This document shows positions 24,480 to 32,643 of a stretch of DNA of 33,521 nt, one piece after another (position 1 is the first letter of the stretch; each line of letters opens with the position of its first letter). Below the pieces are notes generated by a model. It did no database searches. It was not told the DNA's origin and saw only the letters and a list, made by a program, of their open reading frames with translations. The position numbers and the translations under genes were made by a program. This DNA comes from Streptomyces sp. NTH33 (GTDB lineage: Bacteria > Actinomycetota > Actinomycetes > Streptomycetales > Streptomycetaceae). The stretch covers positions 1-33,521 of the forward strand of contig NZ_POTZ01000017.1 in NCBI RefSeq assembly GCF_003236365.1, written 5' to 3'.

Positions 24480-25630
24480 TGGCGGTGCCCCCTGATCAGT
24501 TGCTTGGAGAGCGCGTCGAGCAGCACCTCGGTCGCGCCTTCGTATACGCGCATCGGGCGTGCCGCCCGGTAGAGACGCTCGATCCGGCTCCCGCGGACCA
24601 GCCCGAACCGGCCCATGACCTGGACACTGCGATCGACCACGCGGCCGGCGACCTCCGTCGCGCCGATCTTGGCCATCGACGACAGGTGAAGGCTCCCGGT
24701 CGGGTCACACGCAGCCGCGCGGGCGACCTGGTAGGTGAAGCTCCGCGCCATCTCGATCTCGGTCCACGACATCGCCAGCATCTGAGGAACCGGACCCAGC
24801 CGCGCCAACGGGGTGCCGAACTGTTCGCGTCCGGTCGTGTGGGTGAGCGCGTCGTCGAGCGCGGCCTGCGCCGTACCGATGGCAGCACCGGCGACGGAGA
24901 CCCGGAACGTGGCCAGCGTGGCGAGTACCAGACCGAACCCCTTCCCAGGTGCTCCGAGCCGGTGCGACACCGGCACGCGCACTGCGTCGAACTCGATGTC
25001 ACCCAGCACGTGGGGAGCCATGATCTGGTGGGGGCGGCTGGTGGTGACCCCCAGGGTGTCGGCGGGCACGAGGACCAGCGAGTAGCCCACGCCGTCGCCG
25101 ACCTCCTCCTTGCCGAGCACGCAGTAGTAGCTCGCGTCGCCCCCGTTGGTGATGAAGCTCTTCGTACCGGTCACGACCACCTCGTCGCCGTCGGCGACGA
25201 TCGTGGTGGTGAGCGCCTTGAGGTCCGAGCCCACGTCCGGCTCCGTCAGCGCCAGCGCGGCGATCGCGTCCATCGAGGCCACCCGCGGGAGCCAGTGCTC
25301 CTTGACCTCGTCCGAGCCACCGACCGAGATCGCGTAGCTCCCGATCCCCTGCATGGCGAAGAGCGAGTCGAGGTGGCTGGAGGACGCCGCGAGCTGCTCG
25401 CGCACGATGGTGACGGCGAGCGAGTCGGGGCTCTCGAAGTGGCCTCCGTACGCGGCCGGGACCTGCACCGCCGCCAGCCCGCTGTCCTTCAGAAGCTTGA
25501 GCACGTCGGCGTCGATGCAGTCGCTTTCGTCGGCGCGCTCCGCGTGCGGCAGGCACAGCTGGGCCAGGTCACGCGCGCGGTCCTGCAGGGCGACGTGCTC
25601 GGCCCCGAGTGGGGAGAACTGGCCGCTCAC
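24476..25630 (-). CDS. Acyl-CoA dehydrogenase (homomeric type)
   Basis: A 384-residue dehydrogenase with ALALTEPDVGSDLKALTTTI, VVVTGTKSFITNGGDASYY, HTTGREQFGTPLARLGPVPQ, VQVMGRFGLVRGSRIERLYR and the SCAD-type catalytic Glu E364 in RVYEGATEVLL. It starts with GTG at 25630, overlapping the aldehyde dehydrogenase TGA (GTGA), and ends overlapping the amidohydrolase ATG. The tight coupling shows one polycistronic mRNA from operator F. It is able to work without a partner subunit, unlike the pairs at 15725-17961 and 27268-29535. Confidence 0.92.
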   Translation of the reverse strand: MSGQFSPLGAEHVALQDRARDLAQLCLPHAERADESDCIDADVLKLLKDSGLAAVQVPAAYGGHFESPDSLAVTIVREQLAASSSHLDSLFAMQGIGSYAISVGGSDEVKEHWLPRVASMDAIAALALTEPDVGSDLKALTTTIVADGDEVVVTGTKSFITNGGDASYYCVLGKEEVGDGVGYSLVLVPADTLGVTTSRPHQIMAPHVLGDIEFDAVRVPVSHRLGAPGKGFGLVLATLATFRVSVAGAAIGTAQAALDDALTHTTGREQFGTPLARLGPVPQMLAMSWTEIEMARSFTYQVARAAACDPTGSLHLSSMAKIGATEVAGRVVDRSVQVMGRFGLVRGSRIERLYRAARPMRVYEGATEVLLDALSKQLIRGHRQ

Positions 25631-27030
25631 AGCTTCACCGCCACGAACTTGGTCTGCGTGTAGTGGCGCAGCGCCTCCATGCCCTTCTCCCGGCCGTAAC
25701 CGCTGTTCTTGACGCCCCCGAACGGGCCCTCGACCAGTCCCGTCAGCCACTCGTTGACGTAGACCTGGCCTGCCTCCAGCCGAGCCGCGACCCGGTGGGC
25801 ACGTGCGATGTCGCTGGTCCAGATGCCGGCGGCGAGTCCGAACTCGGAGTCGTTGGCGATGGCGATGGCCTCGTCCTCGGTGCTGAACCGGAGCACGGCG
25901 AGCACGGGCCCGAAGATCTCCTCGCGGGCGATCGCCATGGTGTTGGTGACGTCGGTGTAGACGGTCGGCTGGACCAGCCACCCCTCTCCCGTCACGGCGC
26001 CGCCGGCCGCGAGGGTCGCGCCGTCCTCGCGCGCGACCTCGAAGTAGGACTGCACCTTGGCGAACTGGTCCTCGGTGGTCATCTGGCCGTAGGACTCCCC
26101 GGGCTGGACGCTCTTGACCCGTTCGAGCAGCAGGTCGACGAACTCGTCGTGGATCTCGTCGGCGACCAGCAGGCGGGTGCCGGCGCTGCAGACCTGGCCG
26201 GCGTTCGCCGTGAACGCACGCACTGCCCCCGCCGCCGCCTCGGGCAGGTCCGCATCGGCGAAGACGATGTTGGCCGACTTGCCCCCGAGCTCGAGGGTCA
26301 GCGGCAGCACGCGGTCCGCCGCGACGCGACCGATCTCCCGGCCCGCCCGGAGCGAGCCGGTGAACGCCACCTTGCGCACGTCGCGGTGCTCCACGAGCGG
26401 CTGCCCGGCTTCCTGGCCGGTGCCCGTCACGACGTTCAGTACGCCGTCCGGCAGACCGGCCGCGGTGGCGATGCGGGCCAGTTCGAGCGTGGTCGTCGAG
26501 GTGAACTCCGACGGCTTGACGACGACGACGTTCCCGGTCAGCAGCGCGGGAGCGACGGCGCGGGCCGCCTGGTTGAGCGGCGCGTTCCACGGGGTGATCA
26601 CGCCGATGACGCCGTACGGCTCGTTGGTCGTGTAGCCGTGCATGCCCGGGCCGAGATCGATGACCTCGCCGGACGGGATGTTGGAAAGCCCGGCGTAGAA
26701 GTCGAAGTAGGCCGCAGCGGCGTCGACCTCGCGCAGCGACTGAGCCGCGGGCTTGCCGGCCTCGGCTCCTTCGAGGTCGGCCAGCAGCGCGCGCTCGGCG
26801 CGGATGCCGTCCGCGATGTCGGCCATCAGGCGCCCGCGTGCGCCCGGCTTGAGGGCGCGCCATGCCGCGAAGGCGGCCGATGCCGAGGCGACGGCCGCTG
26901 CGACGTCGGCGCGGTTCCCCGCCGCGATCTCCGCGACTGCGGATCCCGTCCACGGGGACGTTGAAGCGATGTGCTCGCCCGACCCTGGAGCGTGCTCCTC
27001 ACCGCCAATCCAATGACCGTACCTCTTCAC
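25627..27030 (-). CDS. Aldehyde dehydrogenase (NAD(P)+-dependent)
   Basis: A 467-residue ALDH starting (M)KRYGHWIGGEEHAPGSGEHI at the GTG at 27030, with GAAGG upstream. The oxyanion Asn is N149 (TPWNAPLNQ), the base is E247 (LELGGKSANIVF) and the nucleophile is C281 (NAGQVCSAG). The C-terminal PFGGVKNSGYGREKG is present. All catalytic residues are intact. It is the first gene of the minus-strand operon behind operator F and is distinct in sequence from the ALDH at 5138, so the pathway may have two aldehyde steps or redundant enzymes. Confidence 0.94.
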   Translation of the reverse strand: MKRYGHWIGGEEHAPGSGEHIASTSPWTGSAVAEIAAGNRADVAAAVASASAAFAAWRALKPGARGRLMADIADGIRAERALLADLEGAEAGKPAAQSLREVDAAAAYFDFYAGLSNIPSGEVIDLGPGMHGYTTNEPYGVIGVITPWNAPLNQAARAVAPALLTGNVVVVKPSEFTSTTTLELARIATAAGLPDGVLNVVTGTGQEAGQPLVEHRDVRKVAFTGSLRAGREIGRVAADRVLPLTLELGGKSANIVFADADLPEAAAGAVRAFTANAGQVCSAGTRLLVADEIHDEFVDLLLERVKSVQPGESYGQMTTEDQFAKVQSYFEVAREDGATLAAGGAVTGEGWLVQPTVYTDVTNTMAIAREEIFGPVLAVLRFSTEDEAIAIANDSEFGLAAGIWTSDIARAHRVAARLEAGQVYVNEWLTGLVEGPFGGVKNSGYGREKGMEALRHYTQTKFVAVKL

Positions 27031-27094
27031 GGAGCCACCTTCTGCTCGGCATCCCACCACGTGCTTTTCATGCTCACAGCATGCCCTTGAAATA

Positions 27095-27112
27095 TTTTTT
27101 GTCAACCAACAA
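27095..27112. promoter_or_regulatory. TetR-type operator F
   Basis: TTTTTTGTCAACCAACAA lies 64 bp upstream of the ALDH GTG and 155 bp upstream of the divergent dehydrogenase ATG at 27268. One site may govern both directions. The rest of 27113-27267 shows nothing recognisable. Confidence 0.68.
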
Positions 27113-27267
27113 TCTTCCTCTTCCCTTCGATGGCGAAGTGGAGTAGGACTGTCCGCGGGCGATCACGTTCCCTCGCCGGCACGTCGGACGCCGGGGGCGC
27201 CACGACAACCCGCGCCGCGTAAGCCGACCGTCGTGCTGGCTGCGGCTGCTCAGCAGAGAGACGATCA

Positions 27268-28491
27268 ATGGACTTTGACGACACCCCGGACCAGGCCCGC
27301 CTCCGCGCTGAGGTGCGCCAGTTCCTGGCCGACCACGACAGCGAGCTCGCCCACGGCGACGGCGCCTACCTCGAGGAGCCGGGGACCGACCGGGTCGACG
27401 CGCTCCGGCGCACGCAGGCGATCTTGTTCGACGCCGGCCTGATCGGGCTCACGTGGCCCGAGGCCTACGGCGGTGGCGGCGGCACGAACGCGCAGCAGGC
27501 CGTCGTCAACGAGGAGCTGCACCGCGCCCGCATCGCCGGACCGATCGGGCACGTCGGCCTGGGCATGTGCGGGCCCACGATCCTCGGGCACGGCAGCGAG
27601 GACCAGAAGCAGCGCTACATCCGCCGGCTGCTGCGTGCCGATGACCTGTGGTGCCAGCTGTTCAGCGAACCCGGCAGCGGCAGCGACCTGGCCGCTGTGC
27701 GCACCAAGGCCGTGCGCCACGGCGACGGCTGGCACGTGCGGGGGCAGAAGGTGTGGACCACCCTGGCCCAGCACTCCCGCTACGGCATCCTGCTGGCCCG
27801 CACGAACCCCGACGCCCCGAAGCACCGTGGTCTGACGATGTTCGTCATCGACATGACGTCCCCGGGAGTCACCGTCCGACCGCTGCGCCAGATGAACGGT
27901 CACCAGAGCTTCAACGAGGTGTTCCTCGACGACGTCGTGATCGATGACTCCGAGCGGCTGGGCGACGTCGACGACGGGTGGCGGGTGGCCCTGACGACGC
28001 TGATGAACGAGCGGATGGCCGTCGGCGGTGGCGGCGGCGAGCTCGGGATCCGCAGCGACGCCCTGGTCGCGCACGCGGCGCGCCGGCTCCCTCAGCTCAG
28101 CGACGACCGGCGCACACTGGCCGTCGAGGCCCTCGGGCGTGTCCTGGTCGAGTCGCTCGCCGCGCGGTACACCGGCTACCGCCTCCAGACGAGCCTGGAG
28201 AAGGGCGGACGGCCCGGGCCCGAGGCCAGCGCCGGGAAGCTGACGGCCGTGCGGATCGCGCACGCCACCGCGGACCTCGGCCTGCGGCTGCTCGGCGAGG
28301 ACGCCGTGCTGGCTCGCTCGCGTGAGGGTGACTGGCGTTGGGCGACGTCCCAGGCCTCCACCCCGGGCATCGCGCTGGCCGGTGGCACCGACGAGATCCT
28401 CCGCAACATCCTTGGCGAGCGCGTGCTGGGCCTCCCGCCGGACTCCGCTCGCGTCCCCGCCCGCACGACGCCGCCTTCTGAGAACAGGTAG
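27268..28491 (+). CDS. Acyl-CoA dehydrogenase, catalytic (alpha-type) subunit of a heteromer
   Basis: A 407-residue FadE-type dehydrogenase with MDFDDTPDQARLRAEVRQFL, GLIGLTWPEAYGG, LFSEPGSGSDLAAVRTKAVR, GWHVRGQKVWTTLAQHSRYG, MNGHQSFNEVFLDDV and ALAGGTDEILRNILGERVLG. The putative catalytic Glu is E248 in LMNERMAVGG, the position used by FadE26-like subunits of alpha2beta2 enzymes. The partner gene begins 6 bp after its stop. AGAGAG precedes the ATG. By family, such heteromers accept bulky CoA esters such as shortened steroid or terpenoid side chains. Confidence 0.92.
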   Translation: MDFDDTPDQARLRAEVRQFLADHDSELAHGDGAYLEEPGTDRVDALRRTQAILFDAGLIGLTWPEAYGGGGGTNAQQAVVNEELHRARIAGPIGHVGLGMCGPTILGHGSEDQKQRYIRRLLRADDLWCQLFSEPGSGSDLAAVRTKAVRHGDGWHVRGQKVWTTLAQHSRYGILLARTNPDAPKHRGLTMFVIDMTSPGVTVRPLRQMNGHQSFNEVFLDDVVIDDSERLGDVDDGWRVALTTLMNERMAVGGGGGELGIRSDALVAHAARRLPQLSDDRRTLAVEALGRVLVESLAARYTGYRLQTSLEKGGRPGPEASAGKLTAVRIAHATADLGLRLLGEDAVLARSREGDWRWATSQASTPGIALAGGTDEILRNILGERVLGLPPDSARVPARTTPPSENR

Positions 28492-28497
28492 AGAACC

Positions 28498-29535
28498 GTG
28501 AACTTCGACCTCGACGACGAGCAGCGGAACTTCGCTGAGCACGCACGCACGTTCTTCTCCAAGCAGGCCGGGCCCGGACTGGCCCGCACGCTCCTGGACG
28601 AGCGGGGCGAACCGGCCCCCGGACGCGAGGTGCTCACCGAGCTCGGCTTTTTCTCCCTGACCATCCCCGAGGAGGCCGGCGGCGCCGGGGCCGGGCTGCT
28701 CAACATGGCGATCGTCGCGGAGCAGGCCGGCAGGCAGCTGGCGGGGCCCTCCCTCGCCACCGCGGCCCGGGTCGCGGTGCTGCTCGAGGGCGACGAGGCC
28801 CGGCTGCGCGACGTCAGCGAGGGACGCACGGCGATGGCGGTCGTGGACGGCTCTCCCACAGGCTCGAATCCCTCGATGGACGTGCTCAGCGCGACCCACT
28901 TCCTCGCCCTCGACGGCGAGGACCTCGTCCTCGGCGAGGGGCGGGCCACCCCCGGCGAGGCCATCGACGCCACCCGCGGGCTCGGCTTCGTCGAGCTGAC
29001 CTCGTCCGAGGTCGTCGCCCGGGGCGCCCGCGAGCGCTGGGAACGGGCCAAGCAGGCGGCGTGCGTCGTCCTCGCGGCCGAGGGCCTCGGCGCCGCGGAC
29101 CGCGTCGTCGAGCTCGGCATCGAGCACGCACAGCAACGGGAGACGTTCGGACGCCAGATCGGCGCGTATCAGGCGGTCAAGCACCGGCTGGTGGACGATT
29201 GGGTGGCGGTCGACCAGCTGCGGTCCCTCGTGTGGTGGGCCGCGTGGGCCGCCGACCACGCACCCGAGCAACTCCCCGTCGCCGCCTCGGCGGCCAAGGC
29301 CTACTGCGCCACGACCTTCGAAACGGCGTGCGAGACACTCATCCACGTGCTCGGCGCCATCGGGTTCACCTGGGAGCACGACGCACACCTCTACTGGCGC
29401 CGCGCCAAGGTCGACCGCCTGCTGCTCGGCGACGAGACCGAGCAGCTCGCTCAGGTGGCGCTCCGGAGCATCTCGGCTGCCACGCGAGCGGTCGACGGTG
29501 ACACCGAGGCCACGGTGGCCAGGGCTTCGGCGTAG
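28498..29535 (+). CDS. Acyl-CoA dehydrogenase, beta-type partner subunit
   Basis: A 345-residue ACAD-fold protein starting with GTG at 28498. The N-terminal helices (NFDLDDEQRNFAEHARTFFS, LGFFSLTIPEEAGG) and the C-terminal domain (QQRETFGRQIGAYQAVKHRL, HVLGAIGFTWEHDAHLYWRR, AKVDRLLLGD) are typical. The middle beta domain is shortened and there is no catalytic Glu at either known position. This is the FadE27/ChsE1-like partner for the gene just upstream. About 114 bp downstream begins the truncated ISAs1 transposase, so the original continuation of this operon is uncertain. Confidence 0.9.
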   Translation: MNFDLDDEQRNFAEHARTFFSKQAGPGLARTLLDERGEPAPGREVLTELGFFSLTIPEEAGGAGAGLLNMAIVAEQAGRQLAGPSLATAARVAVLLEGDEARLRDVSEGRTAMAVVDGSPTGSNPSMDVLSATHFLALDGEDLVLGEGRATPGEAIDATRGLGFVELTSSEVVARGARERWERAKQAACVVLAAEGLGAADRVVELGIEHAQQRETFGRQIGAYQAVKHRLVDDWVAVDQLRSLVWWAAWAADHAPEQLPVAASAAKAYCATTFETACETLIHVLGAIGFTWEHDAHLYWRRAKVDRLLLGDETEQLAQVALRSISAATRAVDGDTEATVARASA

Positions 29536-29649
29536 TCGCCTGACGTCCGGCTCGCAGCGATCTGCCGGCTCGGCGGGGTTCCGGGAATGTGACCGGCACG
29601 GTTCCAAGATCATGGAGTTCTCGGCGCCCCGTGAGCCGAGTGGAAGACT

Positions 29650-30366
29650 GTGCCTGCCGACGCATCATCGCCGATCCCGCCTGCCTTTGACCAACTCAGC
29701 GAGCAACCCGGGGCGGTACCCGAGGAGATCCCGGGCCTGCTGGAGCGACTGGCCGAGGTGCCCGACCCGCGCGGTGTACGGCACGCCCTGGTCGCGGTAC
29801 TCGCGCTGACCGCGTGCGCGGTGTCGGCCGGAGCGGTTTCCCTGCCGGCGGTTGGCGAGGGGACCACAGACACCCCGCCGTCCGTCCTGGAACGGCTTGG
29901 CGTGCGGCCTGATCCGCTGTGCCCGAAGCGTTGTCTGCCCGCGGAGACGACGGTACGGCGGCTGCTGGCCCGCATCGACGGCGACGTGCTGGACCGGGCG
30001 GTGGGCCGCTGGCCGGCAGACCGACGCGCAAGCAGCGGCGGCCGGCTTCGCGGGCCGGCGGTCGACGGCAAGAGCCTGCGCGGAGCGGCTCGGGCCGAGG
30101 GCCGCAAGATCCATCTGCTCGCTGCCTGCGACCACGTCTCCGGCCTGGTGATGGCCCGGCTCGACGTGGGAGAGAAGACCAACGAGATCACCTGCTTCCA
30201 GCCACTGCTGGTGCCCCTCTCCGGCCTGGCAGGTGTGGTGGTGACCAGCGACGCGATGCACACCCGGCACGAGCACGCCGACCACCTGCTCAGCCGGGGC
30301 GTGCACTACATCGTGAGCGTGAAAGGGAATCAGAAGAACCGGATCGTGACCGGGCAGGAGCTGTGA
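29650..30366 (+). pseudogene. ISAs1-family transposase, 5' part only
   Basis: The frame gives 238 residues with [40 protein letters not shown], the first catalytic Asp in [49 protein letters not shown] and the second Asp in [14 protein letters not shown]. It breaks off after [11 protein letters not shown], before the catalytic Glu domain, and a short tail ends at 30366. The element is therefore dead. Its truncation point lies just before operator G, so the sequence to the right is a rejoined piece of the island. Confidence 0.87.
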
Positions 30367-30370
30367 CATT

Positions 30371-30391
30371 AATAGTTGGTCAGCAACTATT
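30371..30391. promoter_or_regulatory. TetR-type operator G
   Basis: AATAGTTG and CAACTATT are exact 8-bp inverted arms around a 5-nt centre (GTCAG). This is the most symmetric copy but one base shorter in the middle than the others. It lies 54 bp upstream of the thiolase-like ATG at 30446. Confidence 0.7.
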
Positions 30392-30445
30392 TCGAGTGAG
30401 TGAACTACCCGCCGCCCGGCGGCACTTCGCTGAAAGGACGCCCAA

Positions 30446-31633
30446 ATGCCACTGGACGCCTGCATCATCGGTATAGGCACCAGTCACACGATTGGCCTCG
30501 ATCTCGAGCGGACACCTTTGACGCTCCAGTCCGAGGCCTTCCACGCGGCGCTCGACGACGCCGGTCTCGAAAAGAGCGCGATTGACGGGTTCATCACCGC
30601 ACGGGGGGCGCCGTACGGCGTGGATTACGACGAGTTCGTCATTGCGGCCGGGCTCGACGTGCGGTGGGTCAGCCAGCTGTGGTCGCACGGTCGTTGGACG
30701 GCGTCGGCGATCTCCCAGGCGGCGCTCGCGGTGTCGGCGGGAGTGGCCGACTGCGTCGCCGTCACCAATGCCCATGTCTCGGAGCGTGGTTACGGCCGGC
30801 ACTTCTCAAGCATCAACAACCGACTCGACGAGAGCTATCGCGACGGGGGCGGCCCCTATGGCGGCTGGAGCGTCCACGGGAGCCCTGGCGCGGGCACGGG
30901 CGCGGCGATGGTCGCCCAGCAGTACCTGGACCGCTACGGCGCGACCGCTGCCGACCTCGCGGCCGTCGCGGTCGGGCACCGTCGGCACGCCGCCCGCAAC
31001 CCGCTCGCGCTCCTGCACGACACGCCCCTGACCACCGAGGAGTACCTCGCCGAGGCAGAGGTCATGGGACCGCTGCGCAAGTCCGACATCTGCCAGATGA
31101 TCGACGGGGCAACCACGCTGCTCGTCACGACTTCCGAACGCGCGGCCGACCTCGACGTACCCTTCGTTCGCATCGCCGGGATCCAGGGGATCCACGCCGG
31201 CCGCGACAACTACGTGTTCTTCTCCCGTCCCGGCCTCGGCTCGGGGGTCAGCCCCGAGTACGACTACGTCGCGCCACAGAGCTCGCCCGTCTACGCCATG
31301 GCCGGCATCAGTCGTTCCGACATCGACGCGCTCTTCCTGTACGACCCGTTCGCACACATGGTGTGGATGGCGCTCGAGCGGTGGGGTTTCTGCGGGGCGG
31401 GCGAGGCCGCCGCGCTCGTGCGCGACCAGGGGATGGACATCGACTCCCCGCTCCCGATCAACACCAACGGCGGTCTGCTGGCCGAGGGTCACCTCTTCGG
31501 CTACGGGCACATCATCGAGATGACGCGCCAGCTGCGCGGCGCGGCTGGCGACCGGCAGATCGACGGTGTAACCGCGCTGCAGTGGGCCAACGGCTGGGGC
31601 GACTCCTTGATCCTCACGAACGAGAGGGCATGA
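30446..31633 (+). CDS. Thiolase-fold lipid-transfer protein (Ltp/SCP2-thiolase-like)
   Basis: A 395-residue thiolase-superfamily protein starting MPLDACIIGIGTSHTIGLDL, with AAGGA upstream. It has the overall Ltp2-like plan: HGSPGAGTGAAMVAQQYLDR, AVAVGHRRHAARNPLA, VTTSERAADL, DALFLYDPFAHMVW and the closing PINTNGGLLAEGHLFGYGHI. The nucleophilic Cys of true thiolases is not in its usual context, as in Ltp2 retro-aldolases, which use tyrosines and need a DUF35 partner. Such a partner overlaps by four bases downstream. It may release a small unit (for example propionyl-CoA) from a tertiary beta-hydroxyacyl-CoA. Operator G links it to the regulon. Confidence 0.88.
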   Translation: MPLDACIIGIGTSHTIGLDLERTPLTLQSEAFHAALDDAGLEKSAIDGFITARGAPYGVDYDEFVIAAGLDVRWVSQLWSHGRWTASAISQAALAVSAGVADCVAVTNAHVSERGYGRHFSSINNRLDESYRDGGGPYGGWSVHGSPGAGTGAAMVAQQYLDRYGATAADLAAVAVGHRRHAARNPLALLHDTPLTTEEYLAEAEVMGPLRKSDICQMIDGATTLLVTTSERAADLDVPFVRIAGIQGIHAGRDNYVFFSRPGLGSGVSPEYDYVAPQSSPVYAMAGISRSDIDALFLYDPFAHMVWMALERWGFCGAGEAAALVRDQGMDIDSPLPINTNGGLLAEGHLFGYGHIIEMTRQLRGAAGDRQIDGVTALQWANGWGDSLILTNERA

Positions 31634-32145
31634 CGATGGCCACACACGTAAGCGACACCGGGCTTCCGGGACATCTGGGACTCCTCCCGCTGACCGGTCG
31701 AGGCCGCGGTCTGGCGCCGCTGGTGCATCCTGACAACGAGTCGTTCTGGAACTCCATCGCCGCCGGGGAGCTGTCCCTGCAGCGGTGCGGGTCGTGCCAG
31801 ACCCTACGGTTCCCCCTGGCACCGGTCTGCCACCAATGCCTCAGTCCGGAGTTCACCTGGGAGGCGATCGACACCCGGGGGAGCGTCAACGTGGTGATCG
31901 AGAATGCTCGTGCAACCGACGGCATGCCGCGTATCGGGCTCGAGGCGCCGTGGCCGGAGTTGACGCCCTACTTCACGGGCGCCGTGGATCTGGACTGTGG
32001 TCTCCGCCTGCCCGGCAGGATCGTCTGCGACTGCGGCGAGGTGCGCTCGCGCGGCGTGCGGGTGCGGGGTGTCAGCCTGGAGACCACCTGCGACACCCGG
32101 GTCCACGGGTTCGTCCACGCGTGTGTCGTCGGCCCGTTCGAGTAG
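31630..32145 (+). CDS. DUF35 / Zn-ribbon OB-fold partner protein
   Basis: A 171-residue protein overlapping the thiolase-like gene by ATGA. It has an N-terminal helix (HPDNESFWNSIAAGELSLQR), a rubredoxin-like zinc ribbon with C53, C56, C67 and C70 (CGSCQ...CHQC), and then an OB-fold (RGSVNVVIENARATDG, YFTGAVDLDCGLRLPGRIVC). DUF35 proteins bind thiolase-fold partners and acyl-CoA; in ChsH2/Ltp2 the DUF35 domain stabilises the retro-aldolase. The last part (SLETTCDTRVHGFVHACVVG) departs from the usual C-terminus, so a minor 3' change is possible near the IS3 insertion just downstream. Confidence 0.88.
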   Translation: MTMATHVSDTGLPGHLGLLPLTGRGRGLAPLVHPDNESFWNSIAAGELSLQRCGSCQTLRFPLAPVCHQCLSPEFTWEAIDTRGSVNVVIENARATDGMPRIGLEAPWPELTPYFTGAVDLDCGLRLPGRIVCDCGEVRSRGVRVRGVSLETTCDTRVHGFVHACVVGPFE

Positions 32146-32263
32146 GCCGGTTACGGCCTACCGGCCGAGCACGTCACGCAGCGCCGCGGTCACGGGACCT
32201 GTCCCCGAGTGGTGGACACCTCTGAGCCCGGCCCCGGCAGGGGTCGGGGAGGAGGGGTCTTTT

Positions 32264-32611
32264 ATGGTGATGAAGGTCTACTCGCCCGAGTGCAAGGCGG
32301 ACGCGGTCGCGCTGTACCTGTCGGGCCCGAGCCACACCTTCGAGGGCATCGGCAAGGACCTGGGGATCAGCCGGGAGACGCTGCGCAACTGGGTGCGGGC
32401 CGAGCGGGCCCGCCGCGGTCAGAGCGGCACGGCGAGCACGAACATGAAGGACGTTCCGGTGAGCGAGGCCACGAGAGAAGAGCTGGAATCCGAGATCGCG
32501 GCCCTGCGCGCGGAGCTGAAGACCGTGCGCAGGGGGAACCAGAAACTGGCTACCGAACGGGACATCCTGCGCAAGGCGACGAAGTTTTTCGTACAAGAGA
32601 TGACCTGGTGA
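32264..32611 (+). pseudogene. IS3-family transposase OrfA, element truncated
   Basis: A 115-residue OrfA (MVMKVYSPECKADAVALYLS). It has an HTH in FEGIGKDLGISRETLRNWVR and a leucine-zipper helix ELESEIAALRAELKTVRRGN with ILRKATKFFVQEMTW at the end. OrfA itself is intact, but the OrfB that should overlap its end is absent; the sequence diverges right after the TGA at 32609-32611. The left IS end is probably near 32199 (tgtccccgagtggtggacac). The element cannot transpose on its own. Confidence 0.85.
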
Positions 32612-32621
32612 GGAGCCGTAA

Positions 32622-32643
32622 ATCAACTACTGCTTGAGTTGAT
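32622..32643. terminator. Small hairpin at the edge of the ISAzo13-like element
   Basis: ATCAACT and AGTTGAT form 7-bp arms around an 8-nt loop that covers the transposase stop codon. It may be the element's terminal hairpin or a terminator between the two convergent transposase genes. Confidence 0.3.

Noticed and set aside
25627-26953. An 825-codon fusion of the ACAD at 24476 with an upstream domain
   Set aside because: The upstream part is an out-of-frame shadow of the aldehyde dehydrogenase; the ACAD starts at the GTG at 25630.
27265-29613. 782-codon open frame on the minus strand
   Set aside because: It lies exactly opposite the two intact ACAD genes and has shadow-type composition.
8065-30391. 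The scattered 18-bp repeats as a CRISPR-like or REP array
   Set aside because: They are single, dispersed, palindromic and tied to promoters, with no regular spacing; an operator explanation fits better.
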